This document shows positions 6,742 through 14,788 of a stretch of 34,775 nucleotides of DNA, piece by piece (position 1 is the first letter of the stretch; every line of letters begins with the position of its first letter). The position numbers were made by a program, and so were the translations under genes. The notes beneath the pieces were generated by a model. That model was given only the letters and a program-made list of their open reading frames with translations. It was not told the DNA's origin and made no database searches. Where the stretch lies: positions 1 to 34,775 of the forward strand of contig JAKBCH010000016.1 of the NCBI GenBank assembly GCA_021808055.1, in the 5' to 3' direction. This DNA comes from Pseudomonadota bacterium. Its GTDB lineage: Bacteria > Pseudomonadota > Alphaproteobacteria > Acetobacterales > Acetobacteraceae.

Positions 6742-6943
6742 GTAGTACCTTGAATGGCCTCGCTGCGGCGGATTTAGCGCGCTAAACCTGCCATGCTGCC
6801 ACGGGTTATAAAGATTCCATTCTAAGCTATTGCGATATTGTGAAGAGTTTTGTGGGGCTGATATTGTTTAGAATATTTGTTTCTATTAAGGAATATAGTG
6901 GATTTCTCAAGGCATTCGGGCTGTAAAGCTGGGGCGGTGAGGC

Positions 6944-9775
6944 ATGGGGCTGATTGTAAGAGAAGATGCGGCTGAATTAGGAAGTGCAGCCTTGAACAAA
7001 GAAAGAATCGCCACGAATATAGCGGTGCGGGAAGGCTTGGCGCGGCAGTGCCAGATGGCGGCCGAACTTTTCGGCGCATTCGAAAGTGCCCCGCTTGCCG
7101 CGATTTTATTGGATGCCAGCCTAAGGGTTAAGTTATTCACGCCAAAAATTCGGGATTGGTTTGCCTTGGCTGATACCGATGCCGGGCGGCCTTTTATGGA
7201 TGTTGCACCTAAATTCTTAGATGGGGATCTGGTTAAGGATGTATTGGCTGTTGCTGCAACGGGTGCGCCGCGTGAATGCAAGAAACAGGGGGAGAGCGGT
7301 GCCGGGTATATACGCTCGGTTATTGCCCGCAAAGCGTTGGCGGGTGAACCGAAAGGGATCATGATTGTCTATGCAAATATAAATGAAATCGAGCAGTTGG
7401 AAATGCCTGTTGCCGAGGCGAATGACTATAACGGGTTGATTTTGAGCCCAGCATCTGCCGGTGAATTTGACGTTATGCGCATATTGCATGAACGATCGGC
7501 CAGGCTGGTTGAAAATGGCGATCTCGCAGCTTTTTTAAGCGAGATACTAAACGCTGTGGTGAGCCTTCAGAAGGCTGATTGTGGTGATATTCGAGTTTAT
7601 GATTCTGTGCGTGGCATACTGCCAATTGCCGCACAAAAGGATTTTCCACCACAATTTTTAGAATATTTCGCACAGATGGATACGCGCAAGGATTCTGCCT
7701 ATTCTCGGGCATTACGTGAGGGCAGACGCATTATCGTTGACGATATGATGCTTAACGAGAATTGCGGGAGTGATAGAGAATTTATGGCGCAAGCGGGATT
7801 CCGCGCGATGCAATCCTCGCCGGTTTTTGTTCATGGTGGTGCTGTTGAATATATTCTTTCCACATATTTCAAGGTGCCGCATGTGCCTTCGGAACGGGAT
7901 TTGCGGCTTACGGATGTTTGCCTGAGGATGGCCGCGGAGCGTATTGCGCAAATAAAGACCAATGAAGAGCTGCGGGCGGCGCGGCTTGCCGTTGAGCAGG
8001 CCAATAAAATGAAAACCAAATTCCTGGCAGCCGTGGGGCATGATTTGCGGCAACCCCTGCAGACCATTGGCCTTCTCAAAGCCGTTATGGAGCGGCAGGT
8101 GGTCAACCCACAGGCCTATACAACCCTTATCAAATTGGGCAACGCGGTCGGCCACATGCAGGAACTGGTGGACTCCTTGCTGGATGTAAACCTGATTGAA
8201 AGCGGCGCCGTGCAGGTTGATCTGGAAAGCCTCGCCCTGGGGCCTATACTTGCCCGTGTGGCGCGCGACTTTGAGCCTGCCGCCATGGCTAAAGGGCTTG
8301 AACTGCGTCACGTTCAGTCGTCTTTCCTTGTCCGGGGAGACGGCCGGCTGCTTGCGCGCATACTTGATAATCTTGTGTCTAACGCCATTAAATTTACCGA
8401 TAGAGGCAAAATTCTACTGGGTTGCCGGCGGCGCGGGGCCGATGTTTTGCTGGAAATATGGGATACTGGCATTGGTATTCCGCCAGAAAATTCAGGTTCT
8501 ATTTTTAACGAATTTCAGCGTGGCCGCCATGAGGGCGTTGAGCGTTCGGGGTGCGGGCTTGGGCTATATATTGTCCGGCGTTTCGCCGAGCAGCTTGGGT
8601 ACAAAATGGAGCTGCGTTCTATGCCCGGAAAGGGCAGTGTGTTTAGCCTGGTTATTCCACATCAGTTGATCGTTGGCGGGGGGGAGCCTGACGGTGCGGT
8701 TCCGGACTCTGGTGCGGGCCTGCCCTATGTTCTTCTGTTGGAGAGCAATTCCACGCAGCGTGACGCGCTTGAAGCCCTGCTGCAGATTGAAGGCTATTGT
8801 TCCATTGCCGTGAGTGACGGTGCCACGGCGCTCGCTGAGCTTGAGCATATACCGCCTGGAGTGGCGCTGATTATTGTCGCGGATCATGATCCTGGTGCGG
8901 GAATGGACGTGATTGGCATCATCCAAAAAGCCGCCAGCTTGATGCGCCGGAAAATTCCTTCTCTGCTTCTTAGCGCGCGAGATCCTGGCTTGGTTGATAT
9001 TGAAAGGGCTGGCCCTAACTGCCAGTTTATCGCCAAGCCGGCAAATCCTGCTTATCTTCTGGCTGTGATTGAAAATGCGATCCGCTTGTACCGCCCAAGC
9101 TGGTATAGCGGCATGGGGGCAAGGCAGCATTTGGCGGTAACGCCGGCCGTGTCACACTCACCCGATGCCGAGCTTGCCGTTATCGACGATGACGCGGGCA
9201 TTTGCGACGCCATATGCGCCATATTGGAGCCTGGGGGCTATAAGGTTGAGAGCTTTTTGTCCGCCGAGGCCTATCTTGCGGACGCGCGGCGCAGCCGGTT
9301 CAAATGCCTCATTGCCGATATAGGTTTGCCAGGCATGAGCGGTATGGCGTTACTTGCACGGCTGCGCGGCTTCATGGAGTGGCCTCAGGTTATCATTCTC
9401 AGTGGCGATGCTGACTGGACCATTGCGGCAGAGGCATTGCGGGACGGCGCGGCGGATTTTCTACGTAAGCCCGTGCAGGGCACGGCGTTGCTGCAGAGTG
9501 TCGCTAACGCTTTGCGGCATGGGCGAGAGGCGCTGGTGATGGACCCGGCTCAGCAGGCAGATATTGTCGCCCGGCTGGGGCGGTTGACTGGCCGCGAGCG
9601 CGAGGTTCTGGCGCGCGTTGTAAAAGGCGAATTGAACAAGAATATCGCGGCTGATTTAGGCATAAGCGAGCGGACGACGGAGCACCACCGGCAGAATGTC
9701 ATGCGTAAGATGGGGGTAAAGTCACTGGCCATGCTGGTGCATATGATGTCATCGTGGAAAGGGCACGAAATTTAG
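6944..9775 (+). CDS. Hybrid sensor kinase with two receivers and a LuxR-type DNA-binding domain
   Basis: 943 residues. Order: PAS-like domain (about 35-150, with LFTPKIRDWF and the GRPFMDV stretch typical of PAS domains in CheR-type proteins); GAF-like domain (about 180-335); HisKA with His366 in GHDLRQPLQ; HATPase with N-box LDNLVSNAIKF, DTGIGI and GCGLGL; receiver 1 (about 605-725, acidic pair replaced by LLESN, candidate Asp647 or Asp649, so probably degenerate); receiver 2 (about 745-860, VIDDD, Asp792 in ADIGLPG, KP at the end); LuxR/FixJ helix-turn-helix (about 870-935, LTGREREVLARVVKGELNKNIAADLGISERTTEHH). No membrane segment, so sensing is cytoplasmic. One polypeptide holds signal input, phosphorelay and DNA-binding output. 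Target genes are unknown; neighbours on either side are candidates. Confidence 0.93.
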   Translation: MGLIVREDAAELGSAALNKERIATNIAVREGLARQCQMAAELFGAFESAPLAAILLDASLRVKLFTPKIRDWFALADTDAGRPFMDVAPKFLDGDLVKDVLAVAATGAPRECKKQGESGAGYIRSVIARKALAGEPKGIMIVYANINEIEQLEMPVAEANDYNGLILSPASAGEFDVMRILHERSARLVENGDLAAFLSEILNAVVSLQKADCGDIRVYDSVRGILPIAAQKDFPPQFLEYFAQMDTRKDSAYSRALREGRRIIVDDMMLNENCGSDREFMAQAGFRAMQSSPVFVHGGAVEYILSTYFKVPHVPSERDLRLTDVCLRMAAERIAQIKTNEELRAARLAVEQANKMKTKFLAAVGHDLRQPLQTIGLLKAVMERQVVNPQAYTTLIKLGNAVGHMQELVDSLLDVNLIESGAVQVDLESLALGPILARVARDFEPAAMAKGLELRHVQSSFLVRGDGRLLARILDNLVSNAIKFTDRGKILLGCRRRGADVLLEIWDTGIGIPPENSGSIFNEFQRGRHEGVERSGCGLGLYIVRRFAEQLGYKMELRSMPGKGSVFSLVIPHQLIVGGGEPDGAVPDSGAGLPYVLLLESNSTQRDALEALLQIEGYCSIAVSDGATALAELEHIPPGVALIIVADHDPGAGMDVIGIIQKAASLMRRKIPSLLLSARDPGLVDIERAGPNCQFIAKPANPAYLLAVIENAIRLYRPSWYSGMGARQHLAVTPAVSHSPDAELAVIDDDAGICDAICAILEPGGYKVESFLSAEAYLADARRSRFKCLIADIGLPGMSGMALLARLRGFMEWPQVIILSGDADWTIAAEALRDGAADFLRKPVQGTALLQSVANALRHGREALVMDPAQQADIVARLGRLTGREREVLARVVKGELNKNIAADLGISERTTEHHRQNVMRKMGVKSLAMLVHMMSSWKGHEI

Positions 9776-9962
9776 GCCAGTTATGTTCCGGGTTTACGTA
9801 AGACGTTACAGGGTGATGCACTTCATATCAAAAAATTAAAAAGAATGATTTGACGAATAATATTAGTTTCTGGGATTGCGCGTTGCAAGCGGGCTGAGCT
9901 GCACAATTAACAAATGATACCGCTTGGCATGCAATAAACAGCAAAGGGCAGGAGACCAGAAT

Positions 9963-10535
9963 ATGCCAATTCCGGAAAGAGCCTCGACAGAAAAAAGGGA
10001 GGTTGATATTACCGAAACCGCGCGTCAGCTCGACATTGTCGCTGATTTGCTTACGATTGAGGGGGGAGACGCGGTACTTTGCCAATGCTACCGGCGTGTT
10101 GCGGCGCGGGTGCGGGAGATGAATGCCGGGACGATCGATGGTGACGCATTCGAGGCGGCAATTCTTGCAATGCCAGGGATCGGCCCAAATGCTGCGGCGA
10201 AGATATTGGCCATTGCGCACGGGTGCCATCCCAACTTGCTCGATGTTATCGGCGAGATATTCCCGCAAAAGCTGGCCTCTCTTTTGTTGTTGCCAGGCCT
10301 TGGCCCCCGGCGGGTCAATCTTCTCTATATTGAACTCGGAATCGACTCGATCGAGCAGCTGGAGGCCGCGGCCGCGGCTGGCAAGCTGCAGTCTCTGCCT
10401 GGATTTGGCCCTGCATTGCAGCAGAGATTGCTGGTTACCATCGAGCAGCGGAAAAAAAATGCCGCGGAGCGATATTGCGTGATAAATGCCAGCCCAGGCG
10501 GTGCCTTGCGGCGGCCAGCGGGTGTGGCTTTATAA
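9963..10535 (+). CDS. Stand-alone helix-hairpin-helix protein resembling the PolX N-terminal region
   Basis: 190 residues from ATG 9963 (GGCAGGAG upstream; a TTG at 9924 is less likely). Residues about 15-55 resemble the DNA polymerase X N-terminal domain (ETARQLDIVADLLTIEGG ... YRRVAARV). Three helix-hairpin-helix motifs follow: MPGIGPNAAAKI (about 70-81), LPGLGPRRVNLLY (about 107) and LPGFGPALQQRLL (about 143). The linking GIDSIEQLEAAAAAGKLQSLPGFG is characteristic of bacterial PolX. The polymerase palm/NTase and PHP domains are missing and the frame ends cleanly, so this is either a deliberate DNA-binding module or a truncated relic. It is 188 bases after the hybrid kinase gene. A DNA-structure-binding role is inference. 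Confidence 0.82.
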   Translation: MPIPERASTEKREVDITETARQLDIVADLLTIEGGDAVLCQCYRRVAARVREMNAGTIDGDAFEAAILAMPGIGPNAAAKILAIAHGCHPNLLDVIGEIFPQKLASLLLLPGLGPRRVNLLYIELGIDSIEQLEAAAAAGKLQSLPGFGPALQQRLLVTIEQRKKNAAERYCVINASPGGALRRPAGVAL

Positions 10536-10596
10536 TTGTGCCTTGCATGGTTTGGCCAATTTCCGCTCACCGTCCGGTTTACGCCGTTACAGAATA

Positions 10597-10627
10597 TTGA
10601 CCAGAATTAGATAGTGTGTACTATCTA
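10597..10627 (+). promoter_or_regulatory. Sigma-70-type promoter overlapped by a perfect palindromic operator
   Basis: -35 TTGACC (10597-10602), 16-base spacer, -10 TACTAT (10619-10624). An 8-bp inverted repeat TAGATAGT-GTGT-ACTATCTA (10608-10627) covers the spacer end and -10, a layout typical of repressor sites. It lies 40 bases before the AraC-type gene, which could be autoregulated or repressed by another factor. Confidence 0.65.
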
Positions 10628-10666
10628 TGTAAAGCTGCGAGGTCGCGATGGACGGAAGGAGGTAGG

Positions 10667-11002
10667 ATGAAGTGTGCCAATGAGGGGCGTATAAAGGCTG
10701 TACAGTGCTGGGTTTTGGAGAATTTGCCGCATCAGCATGGGGTAAATGCCCTGGCCGGCCGGGCTGCCATGAGTGTACGGCACTTTACACGGGTTTTTAG
10801 GGAACAAACAGGCATGACGCCGCGCGTGTTTGTTGAAGAGGCGCGTACAAGCCTGGCCGCACGATTGCTCGCAAATTCCGATATGCCGCTGAAGCGCGTG
10901 GCAAGCCGCAGCGGATTTTTGAACGTGAATGTGATGAGGGCGGCGTTTATGCGCCAATTTGGTGTTGGACCACAACGATACCGCCTGCGGGCGCGGGCTT
11001 GA
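10667..11002 (+). CDS. AraC-family DNA-binding domain protein, GlxA/FtrA-type without sensor part
   Basis: 111 residues from ATG 10667, preceded by GGAAGGAGG. The whole protein is the two helix-turn-helix AraC domain: ALAGRAAMSVRHFTRVFREQTGMTPRVFVEEARTS, then LKRVASRSGF and the closing FMRQFGVGPQRYR. This closely resembles the C-terminal half of GlxA-type regulators, which normally carry an N-terminal DJ-1/PfpI-like domain of about 190 residues. That domain is absent here, and upstream DNA contains a promoter and operator instead, so the short form seems genuine rather than an in-window frameshift. The gene is convergent with the Rieske/BVMO operon and may regulate it, but this is inference. 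Confidence 0.88.
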   Translation: MKCANEGRIKAVQCWVLENLPHQHGVNALAGRAAMSVRHFTRVFREQTGMTPRVFVEEARTSLAARLLANSDMPLKRVASRSGFLNVNVMRAAFMRQFGVGPQRYRLRARA

Positions 11003-11123
11003 TGAGAAGGTATGGCACTGGCACCACGCCAGACGGTGGCATGACAATGCCGCCGTCCGCGAAGGTGCTGTTGCTAGCCAGAGATGGCGTGCATGCGCAA
11101 GAGATTGAAGCCCCACCCATGCA

Positions 11124-12530
11124 TTATAGGCCAAGATCCTCTATTGCGCCGTCGAAATTTCCGCCCAATTTATGGGTTGCCTTGGCCAAGCGCTCAGCCG
11201 GTAGGCGCTTGATATAACCATCGATAAGACGTTGATAGTTGCTGATGAGCCCTTCGATGGATTTGGCCAGCCGCATGAACTCAAACCCTTGTGAGTGCAG
11301 CCCCTTTTGCTGCAATGGAATATTTGAATAGTCCTGACGCGGAATCATCGGAAAATCTGAACTATCGTATGGTAGCTTTGTTGGATTCATAACAGGCGCA
11401 GGCTCTTTGCCCTTGGGGTGTTGGGTCAACGACCAGATTTCAAACAGGCAGCTCTCTGGGCCGAGTGGCCTGATACGGTAGGAAGACATGGAGGTGAAGA
11501 ACGGCAGAAGGAAGTAATTTGGAAAAAGAAACTCAACCGCATTCAACGGATGTGATTCGCAAACCGCGTTGAGATCTGGTACATCTTCGCCAGCGGCGCG
11601 TAATTGCTTTGTGATTTGCGCTTGCAACGAATGGTACCAGGCTTGCACGGCTTGGGCCGGATCATCCGGTAGCGGCATATCGAGCAATTGCCCTGCGATC
11701 GCCAGCTCTTTTTCATGCACCATGCCGGCCATTCCCTTGCTCAGCAACTCCAGATGCTGGTATTGGGCGAATATATTCTCAGCCACACTGAGGGACGGGT
11801 CGACCGCCGCACCGATTCCACCAGTATCCATTCCATATCGCGAATTATAGAGAATCGGCACGGTACGTTGCAGCTGCGGATGTGTTTTCATTACATGATA
11901 GCCTTCCATGAAGGCTTCCATAGCAATTTTCCAATTCGATGGCAGAACAGTTGCATACCACCATTCCGCACGCAGGTTGTCTACACCATGCGCCTCCAGC
12001 CGCTCCGCGACGGGACCAATAGATTCCCGGAAACTGGAAGCATTGTCGTCAAAATTTATGAATACACATCCCCCCCATATTTCAGATCGGCAAGGGCGTA
12101 AGGAAAGCTCCCGTTGCTCAAGCATCTCTTCTCCGAAGAGGTGCCTGCCATAGACAAAAGTGCATTCGCCTTCCATGTTCCATCGCCAGCCGTGGAAAGG
12201 GCATATAAATCCTTTGCCTTTGCAATTTCCGTGAGCTCCTTCCGTGAGTGGAACACCACGATGGCGGCAATGATTATGGAACGCTCTAATGCCCTCTATC
12301 GTACGCACGATGATAACGGATTTTCCGAGAATGGTGTAATCAACCCAGTCACCGACATTGGGGATCTGCTCAATCCTGGCGGCCATTTGCCAAGTATGCG
12401 CCCATAGCCGCTCAGCTTCCAACTGAAAAAACTCTTCATCGTAATACCGTCCGGCTGGAATTTTCGCCGGATTGGTAATTATGAGCCTGTCTTCTGCCCT
12501 ATCACGCTCTCTATATTCCATGTCGGCCAT
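11124..12530 (-). CDS. Rieske non-heme iron oxygenase, large (alpha) subunit family, copy 1
   Basis: 468 residues from ATG 12530 (AAGGA seven bases upstream; ATG 12536 abuts it and would add two residues). Numbering from 12536: Rieske 2Fe-2S ligands C90-x-H92 and C112-x2-H115 (HNHCRHRG, CPFHGW), then the mononuclear iron site with H214 and H219 in EGYHVMKTHPQ. The family uses O2 and reduced ferredoxin to hydroxylate or demethylate aromatic, terpenoid or steroid rings. No beta subunit, ferredoxin or reductase gene is nearby, so electrons must come from proteins encoded elsewhere. Last gene of a four-gene minus-strand operon; the preceding TauD-family gene ends 27 bases before it. Substrate cannot be deduced. 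Confidence 0.93.
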   Translation of the reverse strand: MADMEYRERDRAEDRLIITNPAKIPAGRYYDEEFFQLEAERLWAHTWQMAARIEQIPNVGDWVDYTILGKSVIIVRTIEGIRAFHNHCRHRGVPLTEGAHGNCKGKGFICPFHGWRWNMEGECTFVYGRHLFGEEMLEQRELSLRPCRSEIWGGCVFINFDDNASSFRESIGPVAERLEAHGVDNLRAEWWYATVLPSNWKIAMEAFMEGYHVMKTHPQLQRTVPILYNSRYGMDTGGIGAAVDPSLSVAENIFAQYQHLELLSKGMAGMVHEKELAIAGQLLDMPLPDDPAQAVQAWYHSLQAQITKQLRAAGEDVPDLNAVCESHPLNAVEFLFPNYFLLPFFTSMSSYRIRPLGPESCLFEIWSLTQHPKGKEPAPVMNPTKLPYDSSDFPMIPRQDYSNIPLQQKGLHSQGFEFMRLAKSIEGLISNYQRLIDGYIKRLPAERLAKATHKLGGNFDGAIEDLGL

Positions 12531-12557
12531 TGTCATTTCCTTGTAAAAGGTGGCGCC

Positions 12558-13391
12558 TCAGGCAATTGGTTCTACGCCGGCGGTTTTGGTGCGATGAAGC
12601 AGGCGGCCGCAATCGGGGTCATAGGGCATGGCACGGTGCATGGTGCCGGTATTGTCCCACATCACGGCATCCCCCAGCTTCCACTCGTGCGAATAGCGGA
12701 ATGGCTCGCTTGTTGCCCATTCCCGCAGGCCATTGAGCAGGGAAGCGCTTTCTGTCCAGTCCATGCCAATAACATGATGTGCCGTAGCACCGAGTACGAG
12801 CGATTTGCGTCCGGATGTGTGCGTCCAGACGAGGGGCAATTCAGTCTCGCCGATTGCCATCATTTCTTCCAGCTTCGCCTGGCTTGGCTGTGGATCGTAA
12901 TAAAACAAAGTGGTCCAAGCTGAATGTGCCACACGCAAATACTCGATCTTCTTTTTCGTGTCATCATCGAGAGCTTCATATGCAGCGTACGTATTGCAGA
13001 ATTCTGTATTTCCGCCCCAAGTTGCCAGCTTTTTGCTGGAAAGCAAGGCTGCCCCGATAGGACGTTTGTTCATTGTTCCATCGATATGCCAGTAGAGCGA
13101 TCCTTTAAGATAGTCTGATTTTCGATTCACTTTATTATCGAGAGAAATATTATAGACCTCTTCGCCGTCGATTTCTGGTAGAAATTGTCCCATCATCTTG
13201 GTGAATTTGACTTGCTCGGCATCGGTGAAGTCTATTTCAGGAAATAAAAGAACACCGCGCTGCTCCAGAAGCTCTAATATCTCGGACGTTAGGTCGCCAC
13301 TAAGCAACTCATCCTTGCGGTTATGAATTCTGCTTCCAATGTTCTGCTTAAGGGGGGTTTGCGCAAGTCGGTTGATGTTCACGATATCCAT
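12558..13391 (-). CDS. TauD/TfdA-family Fe(II)/2-oxoglutarate dioxygenase, copy 1
   Basis: 277 residues from ATG 13391, which has GGAGGAATCTC before it; the open frame runs further upstream into the next gene without a better start. The iron-binding His102-x-Asp104 is in YWHIDGT, and the distal His is in WDNTGTMHRAMPYD, with a following Arg for 2-oxoglutarate (GRLLHRTKT). Such enzymes hydroxylate or cleave ethers, sulfonates and other small molecules, releasing succinate and CO2. It sits between two Rieske oxygenase genes, 19 bases downstream of one and 27 bases upstream of the other, so it belongs to the same operon and probably to the same pathway. Substrate unknown. Confidence 0.92.
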   Translation of the reverse strand: MDIVNINRLAQTPLKQNIGSRIHNRKDELLSGDLTSEILELLEQRGVLLFPEIDFTDAEQVKFTKMMGQFLPEIDGEEVYNISLDNKVNRKSDYLKGSLYWHIDGTMNKRPIGAALLSSKKLATWGGNTEFCNTYAAYEALDDDTKKKIEYLRVAHSAWTTLFYYDPQPSQAKLEEMMAIGETELPLVWTHTSGRKSLVLGATAHHVIGMDWTESASLLNGLREWATSEPFRYSHEWKLGDAVMWDNTGTMHRAMPYDPDCGRLLHRTKTAGVEPIA

Positions 13392-13410
13392 GAGATTCCT
13401 CCAAATATTG

Positions 13411-14781
13411 TTATGACAACGGTTTCGGCGCACCACTGCCCATATAACGGGCCAGATTTCGGTGCAGATTGGTGACTTTTCGTTCCTGATGAGGGTTTGG
13501 AAGATTGCCGCGGAATCCACGCGACTTTAGCCCTTTTTGTACGGCAGCCATGTTGGAGAAGTCCTGCGCAATTACTTTACGCCAATTTTTCTCATCTGGT
13601 TCGGCATGCACCCATTCGGTCACAGGCTCACAGCCTTCGGGAAAGCGCTCTATCGCATAGGCCTCGTAGATGCATTTGTCCGGGTCTGTGCCATATGGAC
13701 GGGTTCGATAGCAAAGTGCAAAAGTTGGCCCTTGCAATATTCCCATATTCGGAAAAATATGCCACGCTAAGCCGGCCTTTGCCATCTGTTCTTCGCTTAT
13801 TTCGGGCCATGTGATGCCAAGTGCCGCATAGTCAGCCTTGGCGGATTCCAGCCAATGGTGATGAACCTCGCTGGCGGGTGTGCCTTCAGGTAATTCATCC
13901 ACCAGGCGCTGCGCGGCATCCACCAAAATCTGCGTGGTACTCGCACCAACTGTTTCCCAAAACTCTTTTTGCATTTCCGCCATCATTACACGGGCGTCGT
14001 TTCCTGCTCCGGTACGGTGTACAGTAACATTGGCAGCCGACCCCACTTGTTTTCCACGTGTGTCATAGCCATCGTTTCCATGCAGGCCCTGTGCGGCACT
14101 CCAGGCATAGAAGTCGCCATATTTTACAAGTTGGGGGTGTGTGCCTGCAACATGGTATGGCTCCATGAAGGCTTCTAATGCGACTTTCCAATTGCAATCG
14201 AATACGACCCATTGCCGGAAACGGTATCTCATATTTGCGAATTCGAAATTATCCAAAAGGGTTGCGGCGGGCTCCAAATAGTCACGCAATGGTTCGCAGC
14301 CAGGATCCATGTTAATCCAGATCCATCCGCCCCAGGTTTCGGCTTTTACTTCGGTAAGGCAGGTGCGTTCCGGGGTTAATGCGCCACTCCAGTCTTCTTT
14401 GTCGGGAATATTCCGGGCCTTGCCGTCAAGGCCGAAACTCCAGGCATGAAATCCACAGACGAAAACAGGAGTTTTTCCCTGAGCGCCATTGCATCCAGGG
14501 GGGGTATCCACCAGTTTTCTTCCACGATGGGGGCACACATTATGGTATGCTCTTATGCTCTCAGGTCCGGTACGGACAATAAGGATAGAGTCATTGCCAA
14601 TATCGTAGGTTATGTAGTTTCCGGTCTCGGGTATTTCTTCAACCCGGCCGGCATGTTGCCACACTTTTGCCCATAACTTCTCTCCCTCGGCTTCGGCATA
14701 CTCGCGTGATATATATGCCTCTACGGGAAACGTTAGCGGCTCTGAAAGGTCATCTTGCGATATATTCTCGATTTTATTCAT
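13411..14781 (-). CDS. Rieske non-heme iron oxygenase, large subunit family, copy 2
   Basis: 456 residues, ATG 14781 with GAGG a few bases upstream. Rieske ligands C83-x-H85 and C109-x2-H112 (VCPHRGRKL, CGFHAW), and the iron site EPYHVAGTHPQ near residue 210-220. It is a paralogue of the product of 11124-12530 but clearly diverged, so the two probably act on different intermediates or pair differently. The gene begins seven bases after the monooxygenase gene stop and is 19 bases ahead of the TauD-family gene, in the same operon. No dedicated electron-transfer partner is in the window. Confidence 0.93.
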   Translation of the reverse strand: MNKIENISQDDLSEPLTFPVEAYISREYAEAEGEKLWAKVWQHAGRVEEIPETGNYITYDIGNDSILIVRTGPESIRAYHNVCPHRGRKLVDTPPGCNGAQGKTPVFVCGFHAWSFGLDGKARNIPDKEDWSGALTPERTCLTEVKAETWGGWIWINMDPGCEPLRDYLEPAATLLDNFEFANMRYRFRQWVVFDCNWKVALEAFMEPYHVAGTHPQLVKYGDFYAWSAAQGLHGNDGYDTRGKQVGSAANVTVHRTGAGNDARVMMAEMQKEFWETVGASTTQILVDAAQRLVDELPEGTPASEVHHHWLESAKADYAALGITWPEISEEQMAKAGLAWHIFPNMGILQGPTFALCYRTRPYGTDPDKCIYEAYAIERFPEGCEPVTEWVHAEPDEKNWRKVIAQDFSNMAAVQKGLKSRGFRGNLPNPHQERKVTNLHRNLARYMGSGAPKPLS

Positions 14782-14788
14782 GGGTGCC

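Larger units (their letters stand above)
6476..6943. other. Gene-free divergent intergenic region
   Basis: No convincing gene. It holds a 14-bp direct repeat AAAGTAAAAGACTG (6612-6625 and 6673-6686, 61 bp apart), a perfect 14-bp palindrome TTTAGCGCGCTAAA (6773-6786) and a weak sigma-54-like site (6726-6741). The first half is AT-rich. It probably carries the promoters of the small protein gene (minus) and of the hybrid kinase (plus). Confidence 0.6.
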
